Part shown: piece by piece, positions 29,795-40,556 of the stretch
Layout of the letters: the number at the start of each line of letters is the position of its first letter
How positions within the stretch are numbered: the first letter of the stretch is position 1
Source: Xenoacremonium recifei
Lineage: Eukaryota > Ascomycota > Sordariomycetes > Hypocreales > Nectriaceae
Assembly (NCBI GenBank): GCA_012184525.1
Contig: WOFQ01000114.1
Coordinates: 1-44,648 of the forward strand
Direction: 5' to 3'
DNA length: 44,648 bases
The notes under the pieces: model-generated
Seen by the model: only the letters and a program-made list of their open reading frames with translations
Databases searched by the model: none
What the model was told of the DNA's origin: nothing
Made by a program: the position numbers and the translations under genes

Positions 29795-31688
29795 ATGATT
29801 TCGAACGAATTGCAGCCACTATTCAACATTCCTTTACCATTTGTGGCAGTGTTTGCCGTGCTGTTGGCCGTTGTTATCTATCTCTATCGACAGGCTTTTG
29901 CTACGGACATGCCTTTCATCCGGGGTAACCCAGAGCCTCCTGGCGCGGTCCCTTTCCTTGGAGGTCTTAAAATGCTGGGGGACGACCACCCGACTAAGTT
30001 CGAACAGTAGTGCACCCAAAACAAATGGCCTGTTACTCAAGCCAAATTGGCACCCAGCAAGTTCTGGTTCTCAATACCTTTCCGGCAGCCCAGCATTTCG
30101 TTGTCAGAAACGCAACGGCGACTATTAGTAGCCCGCCGAGCTAGACTTTCCATAACGTATTAATCAAGACGCAAGGTAAGGCCATGGTTTATATGGCCAA
30201 GAATCTCCATCTTCTCGCATTTAAATGATCTGACCCAGGAAAGGTGGCCCTATTGGTTCCTCGCCATGGAACGAGAGTAGGTTGATTCCGAAAATGATAA
30301 TGAATACATGGAAGGTTGTTGATCACCCCAGCAGCTACGAAGAGAAGACGAACAGCTGTCTCCGCTTAGATGACGCGGCCAGCAATACAGAGATCAGGGC
30401 CTATGCTTGACCTTGAGTGTGGTGCTCTAGTCGATTCTTTATTCGATAGCTCCGTGAACGGCGGTGTAGATGTTCAGCCCGAGGTTCACTTTAAGCGCAT
30501 GGCTCTGAATGTCGCTACGACGATCTCATACGACACTCGCTTCGAAGACATTGAGGATCCCAGACTCTTGAAAATGCTTGCTATAGTCGAGACCGTTTCG
30601 ACGTAAGTCTTCTCTTCCTCAGTGGGCTTTCCAACGTCCCAAGCCTCCCTTAGGCAAGTTTAGTGCTGACATACAACCGAACGCGGAAGTTTCCGTTCCA
30701 CGAATAGAAATTTACAAGACTACGCGCCTTTGCTCAGATATCTCCCTTCCAGCAGCCGAACAGCACTGGCCATCATTGTCCGCGAGAAGCGTGACGAGTG
30801 GCTGAATAGCATGTTTCAAAATGTTGAGAAGGCCATTGAAGAAGGTACTGCAAAGCCTTGCGGTACAGAAGAATGTTCGACCCAGAGAGGGAAGGCTAAG
30901 CTGAATCTTGACAATATTAAATCAATAAATGTGTCTCTGTCTCTGGAGGATATGAGATCCTCGCAACAACTAGCACTGCAACCATGGGATTTTTGGCTAC
31001 TAAAGAAGGGCAGTCAATCCAGGAGCGAGTGTATGCAGACCTAATGACTGAATATAGAAGCATTGACAAAGCATGGGCAGCTGTGGTGGTCGAAGAGAAG
31101 AGCCAATATGTGATAGCATTTGTCAGGGAGATGCTGCGCTACTTTGCGCCTATTTAGCTGTTGCCTTCCCGGCAGACCACCACAGAGTTTGAGTGGAACG
31201 GTGTGAAATTTCCTAAGGGAATCACTATTCTCCCGAATACGCAAGCCATTAACCACTGTAAGTCAAGCTTCACGAAAACTCGAGCTATTTCAAAGAATGT
31301 TGCTGACTGTTCGGATTTAGGCAAGTCATTATATGGAGAGGACGCTGACGTCTTCCGCCCGGAAAGATGGCTACCGAAGGAAGATGTCAGCGCAATGCCA
31401 CCGCTGAACGCACCTTTCCATTTCTCGTATGGAGGAGGATCCAGAGCCTGTCCAGCTATCGCAATCTCCAACCGAATTCTGTACGCCGCTTTTGCTCGAA
31501 TCTTCCTTTCCATGAAAGTTCGACCGGCATCGAGTGGAGAGCTGTTGGACACAAATTATATTACCTACAACCGCGATACTACCTTACAGACCTACAAGCC
31601 TAAGGAGTTTGCTATTCGTATCGAGTCCCGGAGTGAGGAGGTTGAGGGCTTAGTCAAACGTTCAGCCACAACGCATGATGGGGAGTAA
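29795..31688 (+). pseudogene. Cytochrome P450 pseudogene, CYP504 (phenylacetate hydroxylase)-like
   Basis: The start ATG at 29795 is followed by a membrane anchor and the proline-rich hinge PEPPGAVPFLGGLKMLG. Further P450 features appear in scattered frames: the K-helix ExxR in REMLRYF (about 31125) and the haem-cysteine loop FSYGGGSRACP (about 31424). The hinge, the TFH..L region and the overall pattern resemble CYP504 enzymes such as Aspergillus PhacA/PhacB, which hydroxylate phenylacetates. TAG stops interrupt it at 30008-30010, 30142-30144, 30367-30369 and 31155-31157. The frame shifts at about 30045 and again between about 30880 and 30960. Candidate introns remain (for example GTAAGG at 30175 and GTAAGT near 30603). 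Two stops fit TpG/CpA-to-TpA changes if the lost residues were Trp and Gln. Non-functional as it stands. Confidence 0.85.
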
Positions 31689-32581
31689 GACTTATTAGGC
31701 TAGTTCTTTATCAGCTTAATCTTGGCTCTGAGTTAGGAAACAGGGGATTAAGTCATTTTTCCACCTCGGCAGAAGCTTCAGCCATGTTAGAAAAGCAGGA
31801 TCCCCAGAACCGATTACGGGGGTCATAAAAAGCAGGTAGTTACTCTTCTAAATGAATAGTGTCTATATGGAATATCTAGTTCCAGATAATGTGGCAGTTT
31901 TCCGGAATTGATGTAGATTCGCCCGACATAAGACACGACTTATGTAAATACAGAAAGGGGCCTTTTAAGTTATGTGATACTAGATAGCAGAGAACCATGT
32001 CTCTCAAAAGTTTCGGCAAGCGCTGGCCTCGAGATCACTGGCTGTGAAGACGGTCGATCATCAAATTGCTTGACGCGATCCATGAATAAATGAGCCGACT
32101 CACAAGCCACAAGTATCAATGAGCCGAGAATGGGCTTGTTACATTTTTGAAGGACTAGAGATTAACCCATATGCGGCAAACACGATCAGGGCTTACCCAA
32201 TGTTTGGATGATCAACTCAAACAATCTCATTGGTTCAGCCACATGTCGAGATTCGTGCATCAGCGAGTCATCACTGCTTTCACCCCAATAAATGGCAGCT
32301 TCACGCTAAGGTGGTAAAGGCTAGAGTTATGAGGTCACTGGTCGGACTCTTCCGTCAGCGGGGTTTCCGCCATGCCTAGATTATCGAATAAGAGGGGGGT
32401 AATCAAGCGGAATCTTCCGTCCCGGGTGAACCACGTGTAATTTACTTCACGGGCTTTCTTGGGGCAGATTCTTTGTCGTCAGGCGTAGGTAGGAATATCA
32501 CAAAATAACCGTTGCAACCTCTCGATAATTCGTTTGATACTGTGTGGTGACCAACACCTGTTCAGAAGCGACAATCGGAGT
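31689..32581. other. Intergenic; promoter of the acyltransferase
   Basis: About 890 nt without a gene. The right half carries the CGG/CCG cluster listed separately and a CACGTG palindrome at 32432-32437. No coding region seen. Confidence 0.6.
32343..32419. promoter_or_regulatory. Cluster of CGG/CCG inverted sites upstream of the acyltransferase
   Basis: Three paired sites occur in 77 nt: CGGACTCTTCCG (32343-32354, six-base gap), CGGGGTTTCCG (32359-32369, five-base gap) and CGGAATCTTCCG (32408-32419, six-base gap). The two N6 sites share a TCTTCCG right half, and the site at 29584-29595 upstream of the P450 pseudogene has the same N6 spacing. They lie 160-240 nt upstream of the acyltransferase ATG. 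Likely target of a Zn2Cys6 dimer; the damaged regulator at 33873-35250 is a candidate past partner. Confidence 0.6.
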
Positions 32582-33628
32582 ATGGAGCCGCCAGTAATTG
32601 TTTGCAAAGGCTCGCACCGGGAAATTGGCCTGGCTCACGGCCAAAATGCCCGCGAGAAAATTCACCGAGCCATCGAAGTTTACGGCAAGCTTTATCGTGA
32701 GATAGCTAGTATTACCTGGGCCGAGGCTCGTGTGCGCAATCAACCATTCAAATCCACCATCCAAAGGCTCGCGCCGTATCTATTTAAAGAAATTCAGGGC
32801 AAAGCAGAAGGCGCCGATCTCGACTTCGATGACATACTAACGCTCAACATCAGGAGCGAGATCTCCCTCACCAATTACTCTGACGGCTGCACTGCCGTCG
32901 CTAAGGTCGACGTACCAAATGTGTTGCTGGCCCAGAACTGGGACTGGATCGAGGAAGCTGGCGACATCATAGTCATCTTAGGCATCCAGGCAAACGAAAA
33001 ACCAAGGATCATCTTAAGTGGCGAAGCGGGCATCGTAGGAAAGTTAGGCATGAACCATGCTGGTGTCGGTGTCTGCATGAATGCCTTTAAATGCGGTGTC
33101 GTGGATAGTGGCAAGCTACCAGTTCATTTTGCTGCGAGAATGATACTAGAGAGCCGCTCCTGTGGAGGTGCCAAGTCCATGATGAACAGAATAGGCCTCG
33201 CGTCTTGCATCAATTTTATGATTGCTGATCAAATGGGACAATACGCCGCCATCGAATGCACTCCGTACGGCAACGCAGTGATCGAGCCAGTACCCGGCTC
33301 AGGAACTGTTTGCCACAGCAATTATCTTTGCTCGCCGGCTATTCCAGCTGGAGTCAAAGATTTTCCATCTGCCAATTCATTTTCTCGTCTCAATCGCATG
33401 CAGGAATTATCGGCCGGTCAGGATGGGTCTGTAGAGGTTATCAGGAGTTGGTTGTCTGACAAGCAAGGAGCACCCACATCTATCTGCCGCTCAAGGCCAC
33501 CAGGAGCCAAGGGTATTGAGAGAATAGTAAAGCTGGCAACGATTATCATGGATCTCACAAAACTGGAGATGCAGGCATCTTATGGAAAGCCGAGTAACCG
33601 TCCGCCGGTTAAGGTTTTTACGCTCTAA
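32582..33628 (+). CDS. Acyl-CoA:6-APA acyltransferase-like protein (peptidase C45, Ntn hydrolase)
   Basis: Single exon, 348 residues from the ATG at 32582. That start places the autoproteolytic pair at Gly102-Cys103 within SDGCTAVA, the same numbering as isopenicillin N acyltransferase, where Cys103 becomes the N-terminal nucleophile of the beta subunit. Other family motifs are the HGQNAREKI region, EIQGKAEGADL, LAQNWDW, GEAGIVGKLGMNHAGVGV and PTSICR. The enzyme family self-cleaves into alpha and beta chains and acylates or deacylates beta-lactam or other amides. Unlike classic aatA/penDE it has no introns, and it ends in FTL, not a peroxisomal PTS1 tripeptide. No ACV synthetase or IPN synthase is nearby, so it is probably an orphan paralogue (AatB-like or other amide chemistry). 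Its neighbours on both sides are broken genes. Confidence 0.92.
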   Translation: MEPPVIVCKGSHREIGLAHGQNAREKIHRAIEVYGKLYREIASITWAEARVRNQPFKSTIQRLAPYLFKEIQGKAEGADLDFDDILTLNIRSEISLTNYSDGCTAVAKVDVPNVLLAQNWDWIEEAGDIIVILGIQANEKPRIILSGEAGIVGKLGMNHAGVGVCMNAFKCGVVDSGKLPVHFAARMILESRSCGGAKSMMNRIGLASCINFMIADQMGQYAAIECTPYGNAVIEPVPGSGTVCHSNYLCSPAIPAGVKDFPSANSFSRLNRMQELSAGQDGSVEVIRSWLSDKQGAPTSICRSRPPGAKGIERIVKLATIIMDLTKLEMQASYGKPSNRPPVKVFTL

Positions 33629-33872
33629 CATCAGACTAAATTCAAAAGTGTCGAATTTGTCTTCTCTAGATGTTTAATCGATTATTCCCTTCACTACCTT
33701 CATTACGGCGTAGCCACAGCTTGTGTCAACTTCTCTAAGAATTGGGTGAAAACTTGGTAGTAAACTTTAGCTCCTAGATGAATTCCAGCATATGCCGCCA
33801 AAAGTGCGGAGCATTTGATCAGAGTTTGATTCGATACCGATTGATCTTTCTCGGGAACTCCTCGCAGCCGAT

Positions 33873-35250
33873 TCACGAGAGCTGAGTCAACGAGGATACA
33901 GCCTGCGACGAAAACGTCGGGAGCTGATAGCCAGATAGAAATAATACTGTCTTGCCCAAATTGTCGTGCTCATTCTGAATGAAAGAAACGGCCGACAGCT
34001 CAATGGAGGTACCGACATCAGTGAGCCAGAGTTGGTTGTCCGTGCATTGGGGGCAGCTATGGCGAGTAATAGGATACAAAGGTAGCCACGATTGGTAATG
34101 TAGCGAACTAACAGCAGTTGACTCGGATACAAATGCGGTGAGTTCCGGGGTGATTAGGCAACTCATAGTATTGGCTCGAGCAATGAGTGATGAGAGTTTA
34201 GAAGCGCGAAAGGCCGCTCTGAAAGACTCGCACAAATTAATCTGAGTCCCACTCGGAACGGCAATGGGTTCAAGAAGTTGGTCAGGTAACATCGTCGGCC
34301 GGCCCAGGATGGTACAGACCAATCGTTCCCAGCGATAGAGAATGCAGAACAGCTTGCGCGTAGTTTCGTAAGAATGATCGCCCATACTTGGATTACTCTC
34401 TGAGAGCCAAAAGGATCGATCGTCCTGATAAAGGCTACGGTGCCACGCAAGTGGTGTGCACAACCGACACGTTAGCCCAAGCTAGAACTAGCCTAGGTGC
34501 CGAGATGGGTCTACCATTTCGTAGAGAACCAAGAGCATTAAAGTTTGCATAGCTTCCATGTCCTGTCTGAAGACCACTGCATCAGTGAGATTCCCAGCCC
34601 ACTGACGCAGCGCCGTGGCCACTGTAAGCATCCGCGGAAATTTCCTTGCCTGGTGTGCAGCTGATATGGCGCCGGCGAGGCAGACAAACAGGCGGCGCGA
34701 GACGGGTAGGCGACGGATCTCCGTGTCGAGTTTGACCTGAAACTGGTCTAAGACGGGCTATTGTGTATTGATAATTAAGATGAAGTGGTCCCCAACAAGC
34801 ATTTGAACCGTTGTGTGCTCTATAAACGCGGTGGCGAGTCTTTCCTCGATCTCGGATTGCAAAGTCGGGTCGCGCTTCACTGGGGAACACAGCCATTTTT
34901 CGTCCAACCCATCAATTTCAAGCCGATTCATTGATGACACGACTAGGAAGCAAATTCTTTCTGCTAGATATGGTCCCAAGAACGCTCTTTGGCCATCGTG
35001 GACCACGATCCCCTCGTCCACATCTTGTGAAATGATGGGAAGATTCTGCGACGTATATAGCTGAGGGCGAGTGGGAGCTGATTGTCGCACTGCATAAGTA
35101 ATCAATAAATTAGACTCTTCTCCAGATCAGCTATATAGCTACTACGTACCCTTTTTTTCGCGGAGTTGACACTGTTTGCAGGTTGGCAAAGAGAAGGAGG
35201 CCAGGTTGGAGTAACGCGAGATTGATGTGCGTCTTCGGCTTAGACCGTAG
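33873..35250 (-). pseudogene. Damaged Zn2Cys6-type transcription factor gene
   Basis: Read right to left, a half zinc cluster (CKQCQLREKK, about 35150-35185) with no upstream ATG in frame is followed by an intron (GTACGT to GCAG at about 35086-35153). The frame then runs from 35085 to 34809, and a second candidate intron (34758-34808) joins it to a clear fungal-TF segment PVLDQFQVKLDTEIRRLP from 34757. Two TAG codons near 34487 and 34481 interrupt the frame before LGLTCRLC, which then continues in phase through LFCILYRWERLVC and LGRPTMLP to the stop at 33873. The second half of the zinc cluster is absent. A 33-nt intron could hide the two TAGs, but that is shorter than any intron here. Probably inactive; possible former regulator of the P450/acyltransferase unit. 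Confidence 0.65.
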
Positions 35251-35568
35251 CAACGCGTTCCATGGACGGAACGTTATTATTACATCCACAATGATCCAAC
35301 TATTCCGATGGGAATTGGAGGAAAGCGCTGAGCCTGATTTTAGCTTTGATGCGGTGTGTTGAAAGTAAGAAGAGCCAGTCAGTACTCCGTAGCGTGGTTC
35401 TTGTAATGAGGGACCGCCTGCTTATGCGAGATGGAAAGCTATGTATTTAAGGAGGCACTGATATTAGGATCTTGTCCTTTCGCCTAGTGCGGCGGGGGGT
35501 AAGGTTTCCTTTCCTCTCAATTAATTTCTCTCTGTTTGAGTAAAACTGAAAACGGCATACCATGCGTG
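35251..35568. other. Intergenic, 5' region of the F-box gene
   Basis: About 320 nt with no further feature that I can support; the left edge depends on where the damaged regulator gene began. Confidence 0.5.
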
Positions 35569-36951
35569 ATGGCCTGCTTTGTGAATCTATCATCTGAGCA
35601 ATGCCACGCAATTGCGGCATATTTAGATCCAAGCGATCTACTCAGGCTCTGTGCTACTTGCAAGTCATGCCGTGCTAAATTTGAACTCCAACTTTATCGC
35701 GATATCCGCTGGACATATCATCACTCAAAAAAAAGGACATCAAAACCGATTCATCTATTACTATCAAATCTTCTGCATCGCCCCCATATCTCTGTCTGGA
35801 TCCAAAGTTTCGCTGCTCAAGAGATAGGCTTCGGGCCAAAACCATGCGTTGGAAATGTGTTCTCTTCTTCCGAAATGGCTCTTCTATGCTCACTACTCGA
35901 TGACGTAGGAATGCCGGATATTGAAGGTTGGATGGCTGACCTTCATGATGGAAATCTAGAAACAATCGTGGCAATGATTTTGTCGCAGCTCCACGAAGTG
36001 CGATCTCTTACTTTGGATCTCTTCCTCCGGCACAACGACGACTGCGCCTATCTAACGGACCAAAACAGCCGCATTAGCCAGCTATTTGAGCATTCAGTGT
36101 TTGGGAATGAAGGGCTGCCTATCAATAGGTTTCTGCGCTTGGGCCATCTTTCTTGGCCTTCAGAATCGTTCCAAGGACCCCACTGCTTTTTAAGAAGATC
36201 AGAGCTGCCAACCGTTCTACCAACAGTCTTCCTCCCTGCTCTAGAATCTGCGACTTTGAAGATTGATCAGCCAGAAACGACTCAACGTGACATATTTGCC
36301 CGAGTCCGGGAAGCAACCGCATCAAGTCATCTCAAGGTTCTAAGATTACGCCATTCTTCTATCAATGATACGATCCTAGCAAAGATTCTTGCTATTGTTC
36401 CGGCATCGAAATTCCTTGATATCGAGTTCGACCGTGATATGAGGTGTCTTGATGACGCTGGTGCGCCGGGTTTCCACGGCGCTAGATTGCGAGCTGCCCT
36501 AACATTATGCCGATCCTCGCTTGAGAATCTCCGGATTCTGTGTCATATAAATGATCCTTTTCTGGAAGTTTCATGGTCTTCTTTCTTCACTTGTCCGCTT
36601 GGATCCTTGAGGGAACTTGAGCACCTCAAGAATCTAGAAGTAAGCCTTACGCTGCTTCTTGGCGCTGACCGAATCATTTCAAAAAGAATGGTCGATGCGC
36701 TTCCCCAATCATTGATGCAATTTGGCATCAGAGAAGACGGGTATGGTGTGGCAAGGGTAGAGACTATGAACGAGGCAATCATAGACTTTCCGGCTGAGGC
36801 TGACCCCAAGATGCCCTTGCTCAAAACGGTCAGTGTTTTCATTGACACAGAGGCATGGGGTAGTAAACGTATTGGGCAAGTGCGTGACGTTTACGCGCCA
36901 ACACGATTCCGTCTCGAAGTGCACCATGTGGCTCGCGAGGATGGCAGTTGA
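35569..36951 (+). CDS. F-box-like protein with leucine-rich region
   Basis: Single exon, about 460 residues from the ATG at 35569. The N-terminus (NLSSEQCHAIAAYLDPSDLL, then RLCATCKSCRAKFELQLYRDI) follows the F-box pattern of a Skp1-binding helix bundle, as in many fungal F-box proteins. The remainder contains irregular leucine-rich stretches (EVRSLTLDLFLRHN, LKVLRLRHSSIND, ALTLCRSSLENLRIL, LEHLKNLEVSLTLLLG) consistent with an LRR-type substrate-binding part. Such proteins are adaptors in SCF ubiquitin ligases; the target is unknown. No signal peptide or membrane segment, and no intron required. It looks intact, unlike its left-hand neighbour. Confidence 0.8.
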   Translation: MACFVNLSSEQCHAIAAYLDPSDLLRLCATCKSCRAKFELQLYRDIRWTYHHSKKRTSKPIHLLLSNLLHRPHISVWIQSFAAQEIGFGPKPCVGNVFSSSEMALLCSLLDDVGMPDIEGWMADLHDGNLETIVAMILSQLHEVRSLTLDLFLRHNDDCAYLTDQNSRISQLFEHSVFGNEGLPINRFLRLGHLSWPSESFQGPHCFLRRSELPTVLPTVFLPALESATLKIDQPETTQRDIFARVREATASSHLKVLRLRHSSINDTILAKILAIVPASKFLDIEFDRDMRCLDDAGAPGFHGARLRAALTLCRSSLENLRILCHINDPFLEVSWSSFFTCPLGSLRELEHLKNLEVSLTLLLGADRIISKRMVDALPQSLMQFGIREDGYGVARVETMNEAIIDFPAEADPKMPLLKTVSVFIDTEAWGSKRIGQVRDVYAPTRFRLEVHHVAREDGS

Positions 36952-38387
36952 GATTAATTGCGAGATGGTTAGGAACGCCAGCTGCAATATTGGAAGTAAC
37001 GTAGATAAGATGATTGACTAGGCTTGGGGGAGGCGGGAAAATTAGTTCAGAAAGATGTTCGAACTCAGTGCAGAACTTGAGGCCTCAAACAGAAGCAGAA
37101 TATTGGTGCAGTTCACAATTTTTGAAATCCCGAATACTAGAATCCTTTGATAGTCCTCGCAGGGAAACCAGCCTGTTTCGTAATTTACTACGAGACGGTA
37201 AAGCAAACTCTAAATGAAAATGCTTTCAGGTATGCATAGATATTTATTCCGATACAAGATGATGATACGGCATCTGAAGCATTTAGCACTCGCCACTTGA
37301 TACCATTTCAGATCTCATCAGATACCTTTGGTCTTGATCATCGGCACTGTTGCTGTAAATGGATCAAATGGTCGGATAGTTGAGATGCCGGCTTAATTAT
37401 CAGTCTGAGACAGGAGAAGTGTTTGAGTGTGTTTACCATTAGGGCCAGATCTTCGGCAACTGTGGTCATGTGACAGTTCAATTCAAAGGTAACTGATCTG
37501 TAAATCTTTATGCAATTTCTCTGACGGGTTACCAATTAAAGAATGCTCATATTGTCTATTTTAGCGGGTGGGAGACTAATTGAACTCTACCCCTCGTCAT
37601 TAAAATCGCTTGCGATTTGTATTAGGCTTAATTCAACCTAATACGAGTTTACCTGTGTATTATTGAGTAGTACGTAATAAAAGTTAGTTTGGAAACTTGA
37701 GCATGAATTAAAGGCCACTCTCTGACTTCGAGGGTATTCTCCGACTGTCGACATCCAGTAGGAGAGTAGGCCACATTAACCCCTACGCCATGATCAACAA
37801 TCGTTCCTCAACCACCAAAAGAGACGCCTCTGCATTTAGTTCAAACGCGTTAAAACTGATGAGACACTATCCGTGCCTGATCTTCTTTCCCTTGGCGACG
37901 GCTACCCCGAGGTTTCAACCAATTACCTGCCAATCCGTAGAGTAATCCGGGATCCGCGGGGAAACTTGAAACGGGGAACGGCAGATGGGGTGGATAACAC
38001 CCGAGGCTTAGACGGACAATCATACACTAAAACACAAATCTCGCTCTCGCATCTGGCCCTCATTGGCCGACCAGAATCTCATCCTTGGTCTCTTGCATGA
38101 GAGTTTTAGGTTGGTCTTGTGGAGAGAAACGAGGAGCAGCCTCAAATCACGTCTACTAGATTCGCGACCTAACGATCTTGAATATTTACATCGCCGTTCT
38201 GTCCATAATTTATCTTTGTGATTGTTGTGCCTTCTTATTTTAATGCGACTCCGTTTTTGAATTTTCCTATTTAGTTTGATTTAGCATTTTCATTATGATC
38301 GGTCTATTTCCTTACATGTCTTGACTTCGTGTTTTCAACTAACTTTATCCTCTTCAAACTACGAAAAACAACGTTCTTTGCAATACT
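36952..38387. other. Intergenic, no gene seen
   Basis: About 1.4 kb between the F-box gene and the sulfate permease. Frames are short and without motifs; 37540-37720 is AT-leaning. The right part is the permease promoter. Confidence 0.6.
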
Positions 38388-40556
38388 ATGGATATGCGAG
38401 CTAAAGTTGGTGCCAAACTCAGCGCGGTGGTCACCGCAGTGCGGAATGATGCCAATTTTTCCAAGTTGGGTTGGGCAGCAAGATCGGGAGCAAGGGAAGT
38501 CCGCGCTGGCGCGGGGCATTATTTGCTCAACAAGATCCCAATCGCAATCTGGATTCCTTCCTATATACCAGTATGGCTGGTAGGAGACGTGCTCGCAGGC
38601 CTCTCAGTCGGTCTGATCCTGTTCCCCCAAGCAGTGATGTTCTCGGCCCTGGCGGGCGTGCCTGTCCAGGCAGCGCTCACAGCTAGCTGGGTTCCTGGCT
38701 TAGTCTATTCTGCCATGGGAACTTCAAAAGGTAACCTCTTTCTTTAGCGACCATTTCAACTTTAGCACTGAGATCATGTACTAGACATCAGTATCGGTCC
38801 ATCATTCATGCCTTCGCTTGTCGTTGGCGGAATGATAGCGCAAATTCCACAATCCGCCGGTTCGCCCACGCTAACCATGGCCGTTTTATCCATGTGCGTG
38901 GGCCTCTGGTCTCTTTTGATGGGACTCCTGAACCTCGGTGCCCTCTTCGATGCGGTCTCGGTGCCCATTTTCCTGGGCTTTACATGTGGTATGGCCATCG
39001 TTGCGTACATGGGACAGATTGCACAACTGTTTGGTATGATCGGAGTGACTCCGCTATTGTCACAGCTCGTCTCCCAGTTGATCGCCAAACTTCCTGAAAC
39101 AAATCCGGCTGCCTTAGGCCTTGGAGCCGGATGTGTGGTCTTCCTCGTTGTACTTCAGAAGGTGGAGAAGAAATGGGGTGGCAGGAATGAAGCTTTGCGT
39201 ATCATCGCTTCAAGTCGTAATCTCTTCATTCTCCTGCTCACCACCGGCATCAGCTACATACTCAACCAGGATCGCTCAAAGCCACTGTGGCTCGTTGTGG
39301 GGCCTGTCAAGACTCAAATCCAGGTTGTTCAGGTCTTGAATCTCCAACTTATCAAAGAGCTCTTCTTCCCTAGTTTCACTCTCTGGTTTTGCATAGCCGT
39401 TGAGCATGTTCTTGTCGCCAAGGCTTTAGGACGACTAAGTGGATATACTGTTGACCCCAGCCAAGAGCTCATGTCCCTTGGCATGTCTAATATAGCCAAC
39501 TCCTTTATGGGGGGGCTTCCTGTCAGCGGTGGCGACATGTCGCGTGCGGGAGTCAACTCAACGTCTGGAGTTAAGAGCCCCTTGTCTGGTTTGTTTGTCG
39601 CAGCAGTAGTGGGAGTTGGGATGTACGCGCTTAGTGCGGTTGCTATGTTCATTCCGTTGCCAGCTGTTGCTGCCGTCATCATCGTCGCCGTCATTGACGC
39701 AATGCCATCTCCAGGCGAGATGAGCAAATACTGGAAGTGGTCCTTTGTGGACTGGGCAACATTTCTCCTCACCTTCAACACGACACTGGTAGTGACACCG
39801 GAAACTGGCTTCGAAACGGGTGTAGGAATCCTGGTCGTCTATACGCTGCTCCGCGCTATCCTGACACGTCCACGAGCGGTCCTGAGTACTGACCTCGAAA
39901 GTCAATACGGTCTCCTTGACAAGCTGTCGTCCTGGGATGTAGGGGAAGAGATACCACAGGGAGTCTGTGTCATGCGCGTTCAAAACGACATGATCTATAC
40001 TAATGCCACGAAAACGAAAGAGCGTATTGTCGACACGGCAATGACGGCACACTCGGCTGTATGCCATATACGCAATGACAACAACCGAGTATGGAACGAC
40101 TGCCGAGATCATCGGGTTCGATACTTACGACGCAGAGCCGGCATCACTCAGCATGAATCTTCGCTTCCAAAGCTACAAGCTTTAGTTCTCGACATGTCGC
40201 CCGTTTCGTTCATCGACTCCTCGGGTCTCCATGCTATCGAGGACATCAAGTCTGAACTGCGTTCTTACAGTGGTTCTGGAGTCGAGTTCCGATTTTTCGG
40301 ATTGAATGATGCTGTGCGTAGGAGATTCAAGCGCGCAGCATGGACTTTGGCTTCACCTTACGATGGAGTCCAGGAGATAGCGGATGAAGAGGAGACACTG
40401 GTAGATCACGAATTCGATTACTTGCCGCATGCAATTCGCATGCCTACCCGAATTATGGGCGCCATCCCGGAATTGAGTCCTCTCCCATGGGAGAGAGATG
40501 AGATATCGGCCGCGAATAGTGGAGAGGTACGCATGGTTCCTCGGGATATGATATAG
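38388..40556 (+). CDS. SulP-family sulfate permease with STAS domain
   Basis: Two exons, 38388-38730 and 38785-40556, separated by a 54-nt intron (GTAACC...CTAG, phase 1), giving about 704 residues. The splice gives MGTSKDISIGPSF, the conserved SulP stretch between the first helices. Membrane segments follow, with FLGFTCGMAIVAYMGQ, then the SulP signature region NIANSFMGGLPVSGGDMSRAGVNS, and later about 12 hydrophobic segments in total. A C-terminal STAS domain (about residues 520-630) has LVLDMSPVSFIDSSGLHAI. It should be a plasma-membrane sulfate or related oxyanion symporter. The length is somewhat below the roughly 800 residues of the main Aspergillus sulfate permease, so a divergent paralogue is likely. 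No sulfur-assimilation neighbours are visible. Confidence 0.93.

Noticed and set aside
34481..34513. 33-nt intron that would remove the two TAGs in the damaged regulator
   Set aside because: It is shorter than any other intron in the window, has no clear branch site, and the gene also lacks half its zinc cluster, so decay is the simpler reading.
29062..35250. Penicillin biosynthetic cluster
   Set aside because: Only an acyltransferase homologue is present. No ACV synthetase or IPN synthase sequence is seen in the window, and the neighbours are of other families.
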